A stretch of 64,000 nucleotides of DNA, from assembly GCA_051530055.1 (NCBI GenBank), contig CM121342.1, forward strand, positions 13,020,001-13,084,000, written 5' to 3'. The notes below the pieces were generated by a model. The model ran no database searches, was not told where the DNA came from, and saw only the letters and a program-made list of their open reading frames with translations. The stretch is from Neoechinorhynchus agilis (lineage: Eukaryota; Acanthocephala). The position numbers and the translations under genes were made by a program. Below are positions 34,064 to 44,336 of this stretch, in pieces (within the stretch, counting starts at the first letter, position 1; every line of letters begins with the position of its first letter).

Positions 34064-34366
34064 ATGTTAATTCTCCACCGATTACCGTTCTCTAGAGCGC
34101 TCTGTCCATTTTTGCGAGCAATCAAACGAAATCTTAGTGGCATCGAGTCCAAGAAAATCCTATCAAAGCTCGACCAACCCACTCACAAGCAAATCACGTA
34201 CACTTGTAAGAAATGCGATCGTCCTAATTCTGCTATCTTCAGTAGACTTTCGTTCGAAAAGGGCATAGTGATCGTAAGATGTGAAGGATGCAGAAACCTC
34301 CATTTGATAGCTGATCATCTCAGCTGGTTTCCGGACGCTGAAAATGCGTTAATAAGAAATAAATGA
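34064..34366 (+). CDS. DNLZ: DNL-type zinc finger protein, mtHsp70 escort (Zim17/Tim15-like)
   Basis: 100 residues, single exon. An Arg/Leu-rich N-terminus suited to mitochondrial import is followed by the zf-DNL domain: YTCKKCDRPNS, FEKGIVIVRCEGCRNLHLIA, DHLSWFPD. Two CxxC pairs bind zinc, and DHLSWF corresponds to the family's DNLGWF. The protein keeps mitochondrial Hsp70 soluble in the import motor. It starts 70 bp after the PMPCB stop on the same strand, so the two may share a transcript. Confidence 0.9.
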   Translation: MLILHRLPFSRALCPFLRAIKRNLSGIESKKILSKLDQPTHKQITYTCKKCDRPNSAIFSRLSFEKGIVIVRCEGCRNLHLIADHLSWFPDAENALIRNK

Positions 34367-34639
34367 CAGAAGGTTTTTGTGAAAGCTTCATAAATCAGTA
34401 GCACCTGCAAATCGCTCCACTGCATTGAACCGGTATTCCACAGTCATCTAAAGGTTTTGGTACTTGGTACCATTGACTTTATATTGTACCAGAATTAAAC
34501 GAATTCCCACAAGGCAGCTCTCCACCTTCGCTTCCAATGATTTTATATGCACTTCAAAATTTACCAACTTTTTAAAAATAATAATATTAATAATAACACG
34601 TTTGAATGTTTAAAGTAGAGGAACCATATTCTTTTGGGT

Positions 34640-34960
34640 CCTCGTGACACTTGAGTTCTGATAATATAAATGAATGTTGCTGTTGATTTTGAAGTGGATG
34701 ACGGGTTCAGTCGGGTGGAAAAGTTGATCGCTATCGGTGTAGGAGAGTTTGCTAGTTTGGGTCTTTACTCTGGTTCATTTCGGGTCATGCCATCCAAGAA
34801 GATTGAGCAGTATGAAAAATGGAGCGGAGGTATTAGGAGGTGCGAGGTCGAGGGAGGATTAAATGAATTAGGATTACGAATGTTGTGCTCATGTGAAAAC
34901 GGGAAGAGGTTTGAGAGGCGCTTTGATTGTTTGTTGAAAACCTTATAAGTGGCAAAATCA
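34640..34960 (-). mobile_element. LINE tail
   Basis: Minus-strand reading includes LSNLFPFSHEHNIRNPNSFN then PPSTSHLLIPP, like the tail at 7.1-7.6 kb (NTRNHNLFNPPSLVP). It lies between DNLZ and the COA3-like gene. The plus-strand frame here is a shadow. The flanks 34370-34640 and 34960-35190 show nothing else. Confidence 0.55.
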
Positions 34961-35195
34961 ACTGTGCAAATTTTAGAGGCTCTTCGGCGATGGATTTGTG
35001 GTCACTTTTTGATTGAACTCTACAGATTTTTTATATATAAAATGAAATGTCAGCGTTAGGACGCACTTAGAGGCAAGAAGGCGCTAAGATAAGGTTCTCT
35101 CATAATGCTATTTTCTTGTGGTTCTTTCAAATTCATTAAACTTCACACTCGAATTTCTACTCATTAATTATTTACCGAAAAGACTTACATTTTAG

Positions 35196-35438
35196 ATGTT
35201 ATCTTTGTTTTTCAAGAGGTGGAAATCATCAGAATCTAGTGAATTCGAAAAATACTTTATGGATAGAGCTAATAAAATGGTAATCGAGAGCGCTAAGAAA
35301 ATGAACAGGGATCGAAGGGTGGTCAGAATAAGTGGTTTCAGCATTGGATTGACTTCGCTTGCGATTTACCTATTTTGTCTTCGGCGAATTAGCAAAGAAG
35401 ATTTCTTGGACACATTTGAGATTATTGAAGATGAATGA
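35196..35438 (+). CDS. COA3-like cytochrome c oxidase assembly factor
   Basis: 80 residues: a basic, Ser-rich N-terminus, KMNRDRRVVRISG, one membrane helix (FSIGLTSLAIYLFCL), then RRISKEDFLDTFE. The charged-helix / single TM / (S)xExFLDxFE layout is that of COA3 (CCDC56), an inner-membrane factor that stabilises newly made COX1. Short and diverged, so the call rests on architecture and the FLD motif. The next gene starts 65 bp downstream. Confidence 0.6.
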   Translation: MLSLFFKRWKSSESSEFEKYFMDRANKMVIESAKKMNRDRRVVRISGFSIGLTSLAIYLFCLRRISKEDFLDTFEIIEDE

Positions 35439-35502
35439 TTGGATTGTTACCATGCCAACCATATAAATTAAAAATCTCTTAGAGTTTTACTAGAGCGAAA
35501 TA

Positions 35503-36054
35503 ATGATGTCTGAGAAAAGAACGGGTCGACACTTATACCGAATATATATAAATTTAGATAGGGAATGGGAAGATCATACTAACAAATTGAAAAATACTTG
35601 TATTGTGAAAGATGCAAAGTTGATAAATCAACAGCAAGCGATTATTTATGAGTCGAATGACCACAACGGTACTGCGAACCAATTCCAAATACAGGCGATT
35701 TCCAAAAGTGAAGATGAGGATGTCCGAACGAACGATTTATTGACGTCCAAAACGATTCTCGATTCGAATAATTATTTATTTAGAACCAAGAAATTCGACC
35801 GGTTTATGAGTGCTGAATTGAATGGATTGAACATCGCTGAAGTACCAGGGATAGGACCTAAAAGTTCGTGTTTTCCTACAGAAGTAATCAGAAATGCCGA
35901 AGACCTCGTTCAGTTTTACGAAGGACATGAATTTTCAAATTGGAAACCGTTTGCGTGCTATTTAATACGACACTTTGGAATGCCAAAATATTCAGCTTGT
36001 CAATGCGCTGTTGCTATTCAAAAACGATCTGAAGCCGAAAGTGACCGAAGATAG
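35503..36054 (+). CDS. protein with BAF-like C-terminal domain
   Basis: 183 residues. The N-terminal ~105 are charged and unassigned. The C-terminal ~75 (LNGLNIAEVPGIGPKSSCFP, AEDLVQFYEGHEFSNWKPFA, SACQCAVAIQ) follow the pattern of barrier-to-autointegration factor: helix-hairpin-helix GIG, a middle helix, a W-containing turn and a Cys-containing last helix. BAF binds DNA and LEM-domain proteins at the nuclear envelope. Ordinary BAF is 89 residues, so this would be a fusion or a BAF-like paralog. Similarity is judged by eye only. Confidence 0.45.
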   Translation: MMSEKRTGRHLYRIYINLDREWEDHTNKLKNTCIVKDAKLINQQQAIIYESNDHNGTANQFQIQAISKSEDEDVRTNDLLTSKTILDSNNYLFRTKKFDRFMSAELNGLNIAEVPGIGPKSSCFPTEVIRNAEDLVQFYEGHEFSNWKPFACYLIRHFGMPKYSACQCAVAIQKRSEAESDRR

Positions 36055-37178
36055 ATTTAATTTTGACATGTATTAATTTTTGCTTCTAGCAAATTATTAA
36101 GCTTACAGATTCAACGGTCAATTGTCCATGCACATCTTAGTCTTATAGTGATAACTGATCAGTGCACCTTAGTCAAATCATGATACCGATAAGCACTTTG
36201 CATTAAAACATATTAATCGCTTCTAAAATGGCCGCTTTGGTCAAAAACTATATTAAGCATCTGTGAGATAACTGTAGCCAGATTTAGTTACAGTATAAGC
36301 AAAAAAATCGAAAATCGCTTCTGCCCAAATGGTTTTCTATATGCCTGAGAATGAAGATCGGCATCTAAACATTAAGTATAGTTTATTCGTTCGTTGTTCT
36401 CGCACCAACACTCTCTTTTCATAAAATTTGGGTGTTTTTAAACTATGGAAAGTTTCTAATAAATTCGCAAGTTTGTTTTTGTGCAAATTTCGTTTGTCTA
36501 CTCTTAAAGAAAATCACAGGTGAGGTGAAATTGAAGTTTAACTTCTAGAGAATGCCCATCAATACTTTTAATCGGGAACATAGTATTATTATCCTTCGTT
36601 CTGCAATCGACGAATGACGCCGATTCGATTTTATATACTTGTTCTTTGGCGATGAGAAGAATAGATATTGATTTATTATTTTCAGGTTTACGCATATCCA
36701 ACATTCTGCAATTTTTCTTTTAAACTGTTCAAAAACTTTTGAACTTGGGTACATAAAATTCGTTGACGTTTTCCATACTCTAAAGGGAAAATATGTAATT
36801 TTTAGCTCAAAGTCAGACGAATCGAAGCGAATTGCTTTCTCTATTTCTATAACAATTTTTTTGTGATTTTCTCAGTTCTGCTCCGTGAAACATTTTGAAT
36901 AGTATACAAATTTGCTCATTTTTAATTCAACAAAATTAAATTGTATAATATTTAAATTACTTGTTTATTTGTTATAATTGCATACATTTTTGAGAAGCTT
37001 CAAACAACCCATAGAAGAAAAGGACGGTCGAAATTATTAGTAATTTCGTGATCCCGATTAACGATAAAATAATCAGAAATTCTTTAGCGAACTATTTTTC
37101 GGTTGGAACATTTTAATACAACAAAAATTACTTCAATAAGTCTGATTATACGAGAGGGTGCGAATTTTATATTAAAAT

Positions 37179-37381
37179 GTAAAAAAAAATTTTCTTTTCC
37201 AAAACAATGTGATTTATTAGAATATATAGTTTCTTCAACGCTCCTATTCATCGGCGCTGGCCAAAATGCTAGCCGCATTGCCCCGCTGCACCGCAATGCT
37301 TATTTTTTGCGCCAAGAACGACGTTGAAGAAACTGTATATTCTAATAAATCACATTGTGTTTTGGAAAAAAACAAAAAAAA
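37179..37381. mobile_element. MITE with ~42-bp terminal inverted repeats
   Basis: CCAAAACAATGTGATTTATT ... TTTCTTCAACG at the left (37199-37240) is the inverse of CGTTGAAGAAACTG ... CACATTGTGTTTTGG at the right (37322-37365). ATTAAAAT lies on both sides (37171-37178, 37382-37389) as an 8-bp target duplication, a size usual for hAT elements. Copy A has the empty site. About 80 bp of GC-rich interior, no coding. Confidence 0.8.
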
Positions 37382-37712
37382 ATTAAAATTGAAATAAAAT
37401 AATAAGAATTTGGTTTATGTTGAAAAGATAATTCATTGTTATTTGTTGATAGGAGAGATAAATGAAATTAAAATTTTATTGGATATTTCGATCCACTATC
37501 TCGGATCTTCTTCAGCGATCTAAAACACATATACACCAATATTCGCAATTCACGCGTCACATAACATCCGGTGGGAGTCGCATCCTTAATTTGAAATCAG
37601 GTTTATTGCCCTCGAACGTTTCGAACCTATTTATATATAAGGATTCGATGATAATACGTTCGAAACGCCGACCATTGCAAACTAGTGTTGTAGCGCTACT
37701 AAAATCAATAGT

Positions 37713-38795
37713 GTGCCCTGTGTTTTTTGCATGGGCCACCACTGCGAAACTAATATCCGTGTTGCGAGTTCGCAAACTATCAAAATCAGACTAATAATTG
37801 TGGCACACTCCACTTTCTGCACGAACATCTCAAGGAGAGTAGTTGGTATGTTGAGGTGCGCAATGGCATCTTCAGAGAGAGTGGTTTCCTCGGGAGCGGA
37901 TTTTGTTTCAAGATTGAAATCGTCTTGGAATTCCCAGTATAGGATGCTGTCGGCAGATGTGATCTCCCTCTTCATCAAAATTCCTGTCGATGTGGCAATA
38001 GATCTCGCAGTTCCTCTCCTGTCTACGAACACTGAATATAATTTAACTAATAGCGACTGGCGAAAGCTATTGCAGTTTTGCACCAGATTCTGCAACTTCC
38101 AGTTCAACGGCATCGACTATGACCAGAAAGATGGAGTAGCCATGAGCAGCCCGTTAGCCCCTGTGCTTGCTGAGCTGTATATACGGCACTGGCAGGACGG
38201 GGTTAATATCTGGTTCAGATATGTGGATGACACGTTCCTGTTGATCCAACCTTCAGAGACTAATATGAATTGCCTTAAACATGAACTGAATGGAAGGGAC
38301 GACAATATTCAGTGGACGATCGAGGAGGAGGACCATGGTAAGTTTCCGTTCCTGGATGTGTGGATATACCGATTAGCCAGTGGAAACTACACGACCAGCG
38401 TGTACCGAAAGAGAGGTATACCAGTGGGCCTTGTGCCATGGACATCAGTCCAACCTCACAAATACAATATTTTGAGGATTAGGTCACTTATCCACCGTGC
38501 TCTTACACATTGTAGCAACGCTAAGTTGTGTAACGAGGAGATTGATTACCTGAAGTGCATATCAGGTCGATATGGTTATCCTCTCCATCTTGTCGAACGG
38601 TGCATTCGGAATGTGCGTCACACCTTCAATGTGGAGACAAAGTCTAAAAAGGAAGAGATCTACGTTGAACTGCCATTCCCTGATGATCATTCTTTTCTTG
38701 CTATGGAGCGCATCATAAAATCAGGATGTGAGGCCAAGATAGTAAATGTATACACAAAGAGGGGACGCACTCTACACGGATTGATATGTCCCTAG
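37713..38795 (+). pseudogene. Penelope-like reverse transcriptase fragment, left arm
   Basis: Palm motifs A (DVISLF), B (MSSPLAPVLAELYI) and C (YVDDTF) plus the thumb and linker (FLDVWIYR, GRYGYPLHLVER) are intact in one frame of 360 codons. The first ~35 codons read antisense to the GIY-YIG domain and are a product of the rearrangement, so the true N-terminus is lost. The mirror copy is 39059-40141 on the minus strand, with only a few substitutions (SETN/SETD, SFLAM/SYLAM). Confidence 0.85.
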
Positions 38796-39058
38796 AATGG
38801 CCAACAGTCATCTGGTGCGGTCTACAAAATTCCGTGCTCCGGTTGCGAACAGGTCTATGTGGGGCAGACCAACAATTTCACCCGACGGATGAAGGAGCAC
38901 GGCTGGGCCACCACTACGGAACTAATATCCGTGTTGCGAACAACTGATGATTTGTGCTCCTTCATCCGCCGGGTGAAATTGTTGGTCTGCCCCACATAGA
39001 CCTGTTCGCAACCGGAGCACGGAATTTTGTAGACCGCACCAGATGACTGTTGGCCATT

Positions 39059-40141
39059 CTAGGGACATATCAATCCGTGTAGAGTGCGTCCCCTCTTTGT
39101 GTATACATTTACTATCTTGGCCTCACATCCTGATTTTATGATGCGCTCCATAGCAAGATAAGAATGATCATCAGGGAATGGCAGTTCAACGTAGATCTCT
39201 TCCTTTTTAGACTTTGTCTCCACATTGAAGGTGTGACGCACATTCCGAATGCACCGTTCGACAAGATGGAGAGGATAACCATATCGACCTGATATGCACT
39301 TCAGGTAATCAATCTCCTCGTTACACAACTTAGCGTTGCTACAATGTGTAAGAGCACGGTGGATAAGTGACCTAATCCTCAAAATTTTGTATTTGTGAGG
39401 TTGGACTGATGTCCATGGCACAAGGCCCACTGGTATACCTCTCTTTCGGTACACGCTGGTCGTGTAGTTTCCACTGGCTAATCGGTATATCCACACATCC
39501 AGGAACGGAAACTTACCATGGTCCTCCTCCTCGATCGTCCACTGAATATTGTCGTCCCTTCCATTCAGTTCATGTTTAAGGCAATTCATATCAGTCTCTG
39601 AAGGTTGGATCAACAGGAACGTGTCGTCCACATATCTGAACCAGATATTAACCCCGTCCTGCCAGTGCCGTATATACAGCTCAGCAAGCACAGGGGCTAA
39701 CGGGCTGCTCATGGCTACTCCATCTTTCTGGTCATAGTCGATGCCGTTGAACTGGAAGTTGCAGAATCTGGTGCAAAACTGCAATAGCTTTCGCCAGTCG
39801 CTATTAGTTAAATTATATTCAGTGTTCGTAGACAGGAGAGGAACTGCGAGATCTATTGCCACATCGACAGGAATTTTGATGAAGAGGGAGATCACATCTG
39901 CCGACAGCATCCTATACTGGGAATTCCAAGACGATTTCAATCTTGAAACAAAATCCGCTCCTGAGGAAACCACTCTCTCTGAAGATCCCATTGCGCTCCT
40001 CAACATACCAACTACTCTCCTTGAGATGTTCGTGCAGAAAGTGGAGTGTGCCACAATTATTAGTCTGATTTTGATAGTTTGCGAACTCGCAACACGGATA
40101 TTAGTTTCGCGGTGGTGGCCCATGCAAAAAACACAGGGCAC
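39059..40141 (-). pseudogene. Penelope-like reverse transcriptase fragment, right arm
   Basis: Mirror image of 37713-38795 with the same RT motifs A, B and C. The near-identity of the arms means that the inverted pair formed recently or is kept alike by gene conversion. Confidence 0.85.
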
Positions 40142-40327
40142 ACTATTGATTTTAGTAGCGCTACAACACTAGTTTGCAATGGTCGGCGTTTCGAACGTAT
40201 TATCATTGAATCCTTATATATAAATAGGTTCGAAACGTTCGAGGGCAATAAACCTGATTTCAAATTAAGGATGCGACTCCCACCGGATGTTATGTGACAC
40301 GTGAATTGAGAATCCCTGTTATATGTG

Positions 40328-40410
40328 TTTTAGATCGCTGAAGAAGATCCGAGATAGTGGATCGAAATATCCAATAAAATCTTAATTTCATTTATCTCTC
40401 CTATCAACAA
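40328..40410 (+). ncRNA. hammerhead-like motif and AATAAA in Penelope-like 3' end (mirror at 37443-37520, minus)
   Basis: CTGAAGA (40338-40344), extra A, stem GATCC/GGATC around an 8-nt loop, GAAA (40364-40367), TATCC, AATAAA (40373-40378), then ~35 bp to the element end. The same sequence is present inverted at the left end of the palindrome and once more alone at 63530-63608. Confidence 0.7.
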
Positions 40411-42329
40411 AAAAGAATTTGGTTTATTTTCCCGAATGCTCGAAGTTTTAATCAAAAATTATTTCTCAGAAGCATTGCAATATTAATTTGATTTTTCAAT
40501 CAAAAACAATGAAAAGAAGAGAATCTCCAAATAAAAACATTTTACTTTACAAACACAATGTGTATAAGCATTTTTCAACTTGTGTCGTTTTGAAAGGCAA
40601 AAGACAATTTATTAGTTAATAACGTTGATATTTAGTACAAATCGGCAACAATCAATAATTTGAATGCAATCTTCTTATAATGAAATTTATTGTGAGTCAA
40701 GAATATTGAATCCCGATCCTGTTTGTAATAATTTACGCCGTCTTTCCCAATTCGAAAAGTTAAAATAAGAATGAATAAGTAGCGGATGAGCATAATTATC
40801 TGATTTTGGTGTATCTTTATTGATTTCGAATATCGATCTTTATGATTTGCAGCTTGATGATGAAGAGCGAAGTAATAAAAATAACTTGGGCCAATCAACG
40901 ATTGAGCAGCACTTCTAGCAGGTGAGGAAGGTTCACGGTCGGCGAGATCAGAAAAATTCGGTGACCTTTTCCTTTTTATCAGAACATCAATCTATCGATA
41001 TGATTTTGCCTTGCTTGTGCTTCCTTTGAGATAAGAAACGCATTATTGTCTTAAGTACTCTTTTGAGCACAATTCGAGTTTAATCGAAATCAATTTGATA
41101 GGTCATAAAAAGATCTAAAAATTGTTTTAACCTAGTAAATGCGAAAAACTAGACTGAAACTTGTTGCCATTTGATCGATGAGAATTGGATGAGTCTTTTA
41201 TTTGAGTAAATCGATCAATCAGTATTTTACGGGTACATAATACCTTTTGTTGTTATTAGCCGCGAATCGATTCCAGATTTTGCAATCTGCAGTGCAAATC
41301 CCAAAAGCTAAATTGCCGGCGCTTCTTCTTATGAGCGATTGAAAACGATATCAGTTTTTTTTGTCAATAGCATCACAGGTATTTAAATTCATAGCATCAC
41401 AGGTATTTAAATTCATCTCTAATTAAATGGAACGTATAAAAATTTAAACGTCACAGTGAGAATCTTCGACAAGGGACCGAAACATGAGAAAAATTATAGC
41501 CGCTTAAAATGCAAATTTGTTCTGGTGTTAAAGTTCATTCGCGACAAATTTTATAGGCCATAAAAAGATCTAAGAATTGTTTTAACCTAGTAAATGGGAA
41601 AAATCAGACTGAAACATGTTGCCATTTGATCAATGAAAATTGGATGAGTCTTTTATTTGAGTAAATCGATCAATCAGTATTTTAAGGGTACATAATACCT
41701 ATTCTTGTTATTAGCCGCGAATCAATTCCAGATTTTGCAATAATGAGTTCATAAAAGCTGAATTGCCGGCGATTCTTCTTATGAATTATTGGAAAAAAAG
41801 ATATCAGTTTTTTTGTCAAAAGTATCACAGGTATTTAAATTCATCTTTAATTAAATGGCACGTGTAAAATCTTAAACATCACAGCTAGAATCTTTGGCAA
41901 GATATCGAAAAATAAGAAAAATAAGAGACGCTTAAAATGCAAATTTGTTCTGGTGTTAAAGTTCATTCGCAATAAATTAATATGAAGTCGTTTGGCATGG
42001 AATTTTCGCAAAATATCTTTCCACCGTTACATAAATGTGCTCAGACGGCATTTTTTTGAATGCTTCTGAATCATCATTCATTGCAGTTTAAAGTAGGAGA
42101 ATAAAAAGAATGGACACGCAAAATATGGGCTAAATGGGAAAATGAAAGCGTAACTGGTGAATTGAAAGTAATTAGCATCTAATTCTTCAAAAGGATGGGG
42201 TTATTAAAAAATCGAAAAATATAGGGAAAGATGCAAAACACTCGGGGAATCGACCTGAAATTGATATTTCATGAATTTCATTCAAAGGAGGAACTGCTGC
42301 AGATTAAGAGGGTAGTCGTGTAATCGAAT

Positions 42330-42545
42330 TATAAGGGATGAAGGAAACTGCAACGCAAAAAGATCAGATACGCGGACCTTGGTCGAAATAATTACTTGGT
42401 TTTCAGTAGGCGTCGAGACACTCGGTTCGCTTGGTACCGCAGCGCAGGAAATGGTCCAGGAATTGTCCAAGAGACTGATCTACAACACGGGTGAACGTTT
42501 GATCAGTCCTTTCGAACATTACGCCAAAATAGCAACTGAGTGATC
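42330..42545 (+). mobile_element. LINE C-terminal scrap inside duplication copy B
   Basis: Reads SVGVETLGSLGTAAQEMVQE and LSKRLIYNTGERLISP to a stop near 42542. Retains the 47 bp missing in copy A. The overlapping minus-strand frame is a shadow. Confidence 0.65.
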
Positions 42546-43377
42546 CAGAGCAATGGTGTGAAGGTTCGTAATATCTACAGGGCATTAAAATTTTGATAAA
42601 TAGCGAAAAAGTATATGGATGTTCGATAGACACCCGTCAACTGAATATCATCCCGACTCTGAGTTTTGCTTCTATGGTGCTTATTTTTGCCCCCCCCCTT
42701 CTTAATGTCTCGTGTTTTCGATAGGTTTGGTACCTTAGCCTATGTTTTTGTACTTTATTGAGCTAAGATCTGCATTGCACGTATTAGGAAACGGATTCTC
42801 GGTGCTAATGTTTCCTGTGTCAATCAATCGCAATATTTGGGTCATTATTTCGTTTGATTGGTAAAATGTTTTTACATTCCAACGACTTTTTCGATGTGAG
42901 ACCAAAAAATCGCATATTTACTTTTTCTTCTAATATTTAAGACGTAACAAATCAATTTCCGTTATCTTGATTTTTGTACTTCACAATTCATATTTTATGC
43001 AGCGCATTAAATATTGATAAGAATAATTTTTCCTATTGAATTTCCTTTGCCTTTTTACCCGAAACGACGCTCTCGGTTTAAAGTGGCGTCGTGCGTACAA
43101 CACAATACGTTTGAATGTGTTTAACTTTTAAAATAGACGGCAAACACCTTATAAGAAATCGTGACTCTTTTTTTCTTCAGACTACCACAGGCTCTAAAGA
43201 TGGATAATCGTGAGCCGAAAACTTCTCCATCAAAAACCAATCAAACTTCTCCAAAGCAGAAACGTAGTTACCTCGTTTTAGAAAGTAGTCGATTATCAAA
43301 AGAGAAACAACAGATATGTATTTCACTTCTGATTTTAAATCTCGAAGGTCAGAAATGATTAATACTTTCAATCAAGA

Positions 43378-44097
43378 ATGAAAGCGGTAGACAAAATCCT
43401 TTCATCGGGATTTTCGGATTTTGGTTTCGAGGAACCGACGCGAGTTGCAAGTTCGTATCTTTTTCTGGGAAATTATATATCGTCTATAGACGTGGAAAAA
43501 TTAAGATCATTGGGAATCAACAATATACTTAATGTCGCAAGCAGAGAAATCGATGATGATGTCAGCATATTGATGGCTTCCGCGAAGTCTTCATTGCCAT
43601 TTAAAGTGAAAAAACTTCACGTGGACGACAATGAGACATCAGATCTCCTTTCAATTATAGTTGAAGCGGTCTATTTCATTGATAAAGTGAGAAAAGAAAA
43701 TGAAAAGGTTCTTGTTCATTGTTCACAAGGTCAATCACGATCCCCATCGATTGTTCTTGCCTACATTATGTTAGTGTACAGAAAGCCCTTCGAAAAATGC
43801 CTAGGGAATCTCAGAAAGCGAAGACCGTGTGTTCTCCCAAACGATGGGTTCGTCCGACAACTCCTATTTCTTGAATCGCTGATAAATACCCACGGTTCAC
43901 ATGCAGTAACTTATATCAGACATCGAGGATCGAGTGCCATTAAGTCTGAATTTGAAAGGTCACCGTTTGCAAAACCGAAAGGTTTAGCTGGAAGGTACTC
44001 TCTGATCGGAGTTAGTGAGTACGACTGGCAAGCGAATGTTAGCACTGCTGATCGACAATACATTTCTACTCTTCTCAATCCACTGAAGTTTAAGTGA
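43378..44097 (+). CDS. dual-specificity protein phosphatase (copy B)
   Basis: 239 residues, the duplicate of 17442-18149. The active site VHCSQGQSRSPS has the usual Pro where copy A has Leu, and a four-residue insertion (AIKS region) follows GSS. Every other base of the frame appears the same. CX5R Cys and Arg and the HVDD acid loop are intact, so both copies could be active. Upstream sequence is duplicated too, so expression could be shared. Confidence 0.9.
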   Translation: MKAVDKILSSGFSDFGFEEPTRVASSYLFLGNYISSIDVEKLRSLGINNILNVASREIDDDVSILMASAKSSLPFKVKKLHVDDNETSDLLSIIVEAVYFIDKVRKENEKVLVHCSQGQSRSPSIVLAYIMLVYRKPFEKCLGNLRKRRPCVLPNDGFVRQLLFLESLINTHGSHAVTYIRHRGSSAIKSEFERSPFAKPKGLAGRYSLIGVSEYDWQANVSTADRQYISTLLNPLKFK

Positions 44098-44336
44098 TGA
44101 AGTGTGTGCTCGAAGTTGCTAGTTTTATTTTTAACAAAGAAATTTGTGAGAAGTAGTTCATTTGAATTCAAAATATCTTCTTTATTTGATCGAAACTCTT
44201 TAGAAAAATCTCAAAATCAAGTAATTATTCTGATACACATAAATGGTTGTCGCAATGAAGATTCAGACAAAAAAGGAGCGTGATATTCATTTTTAATTGT
44301 TATTCAAAGTTGAAGATCGACATAGATTTTCTGGAA

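Larger units (their letters stand above)
37418..40412. mobile_element. palindromic pair of Penelope-like elements with 14-bp target duplication
   Basis: AAGAATTTGGTTTA flanks both ends (37404-37417, 40413-40426), and copy A has a single copy, so the whole unit inserted as one. Two arms of ~1.47 kb are inverted around ~38925 and nearly identical. Each arm is itself rearranged: an outward 3' piece (end of GIY-YIG domain plus 3' UTR with hammerhead-like motif) is joined head-to-head to an inner piece with the RT from motif A (SADVISLFIKIPVDVAID) through SPLAPVLAELYI and RYVDDTF to the start of GIY-YIG (VYVGQTNNF). The RT N-terminus is missing in both arms, so the copies are not complete. Confidence 0.9.
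36737..44336. repeat. segmental duplication, copy B, with two insertions
   Basis: Same order and orientation as 14053-18388. It contains a MITE at 37179-37381 and a Penelope-like palindrome at 37418-40412, neither present in copy A. Copy B ends at 44336, where a LINE begins, so the breakpoint and the LINE edge coincide. The stretch 36055-36736 before it has no gene. Confidence 0.95.

Noticed and set aside
36640-36695. Another hammerhead-type terminus (GATATTGATTTATTATTTTC resembles 50.33 kb)
   Set aside because: Only the AT-rich flank matches; no CUGANGA/GAAA core could be found.
37462-37794. Plus-strand 110-codon frame
   Set aside because: It is the antisense shadow of the GIY-YIG end of the Penelope-like element.
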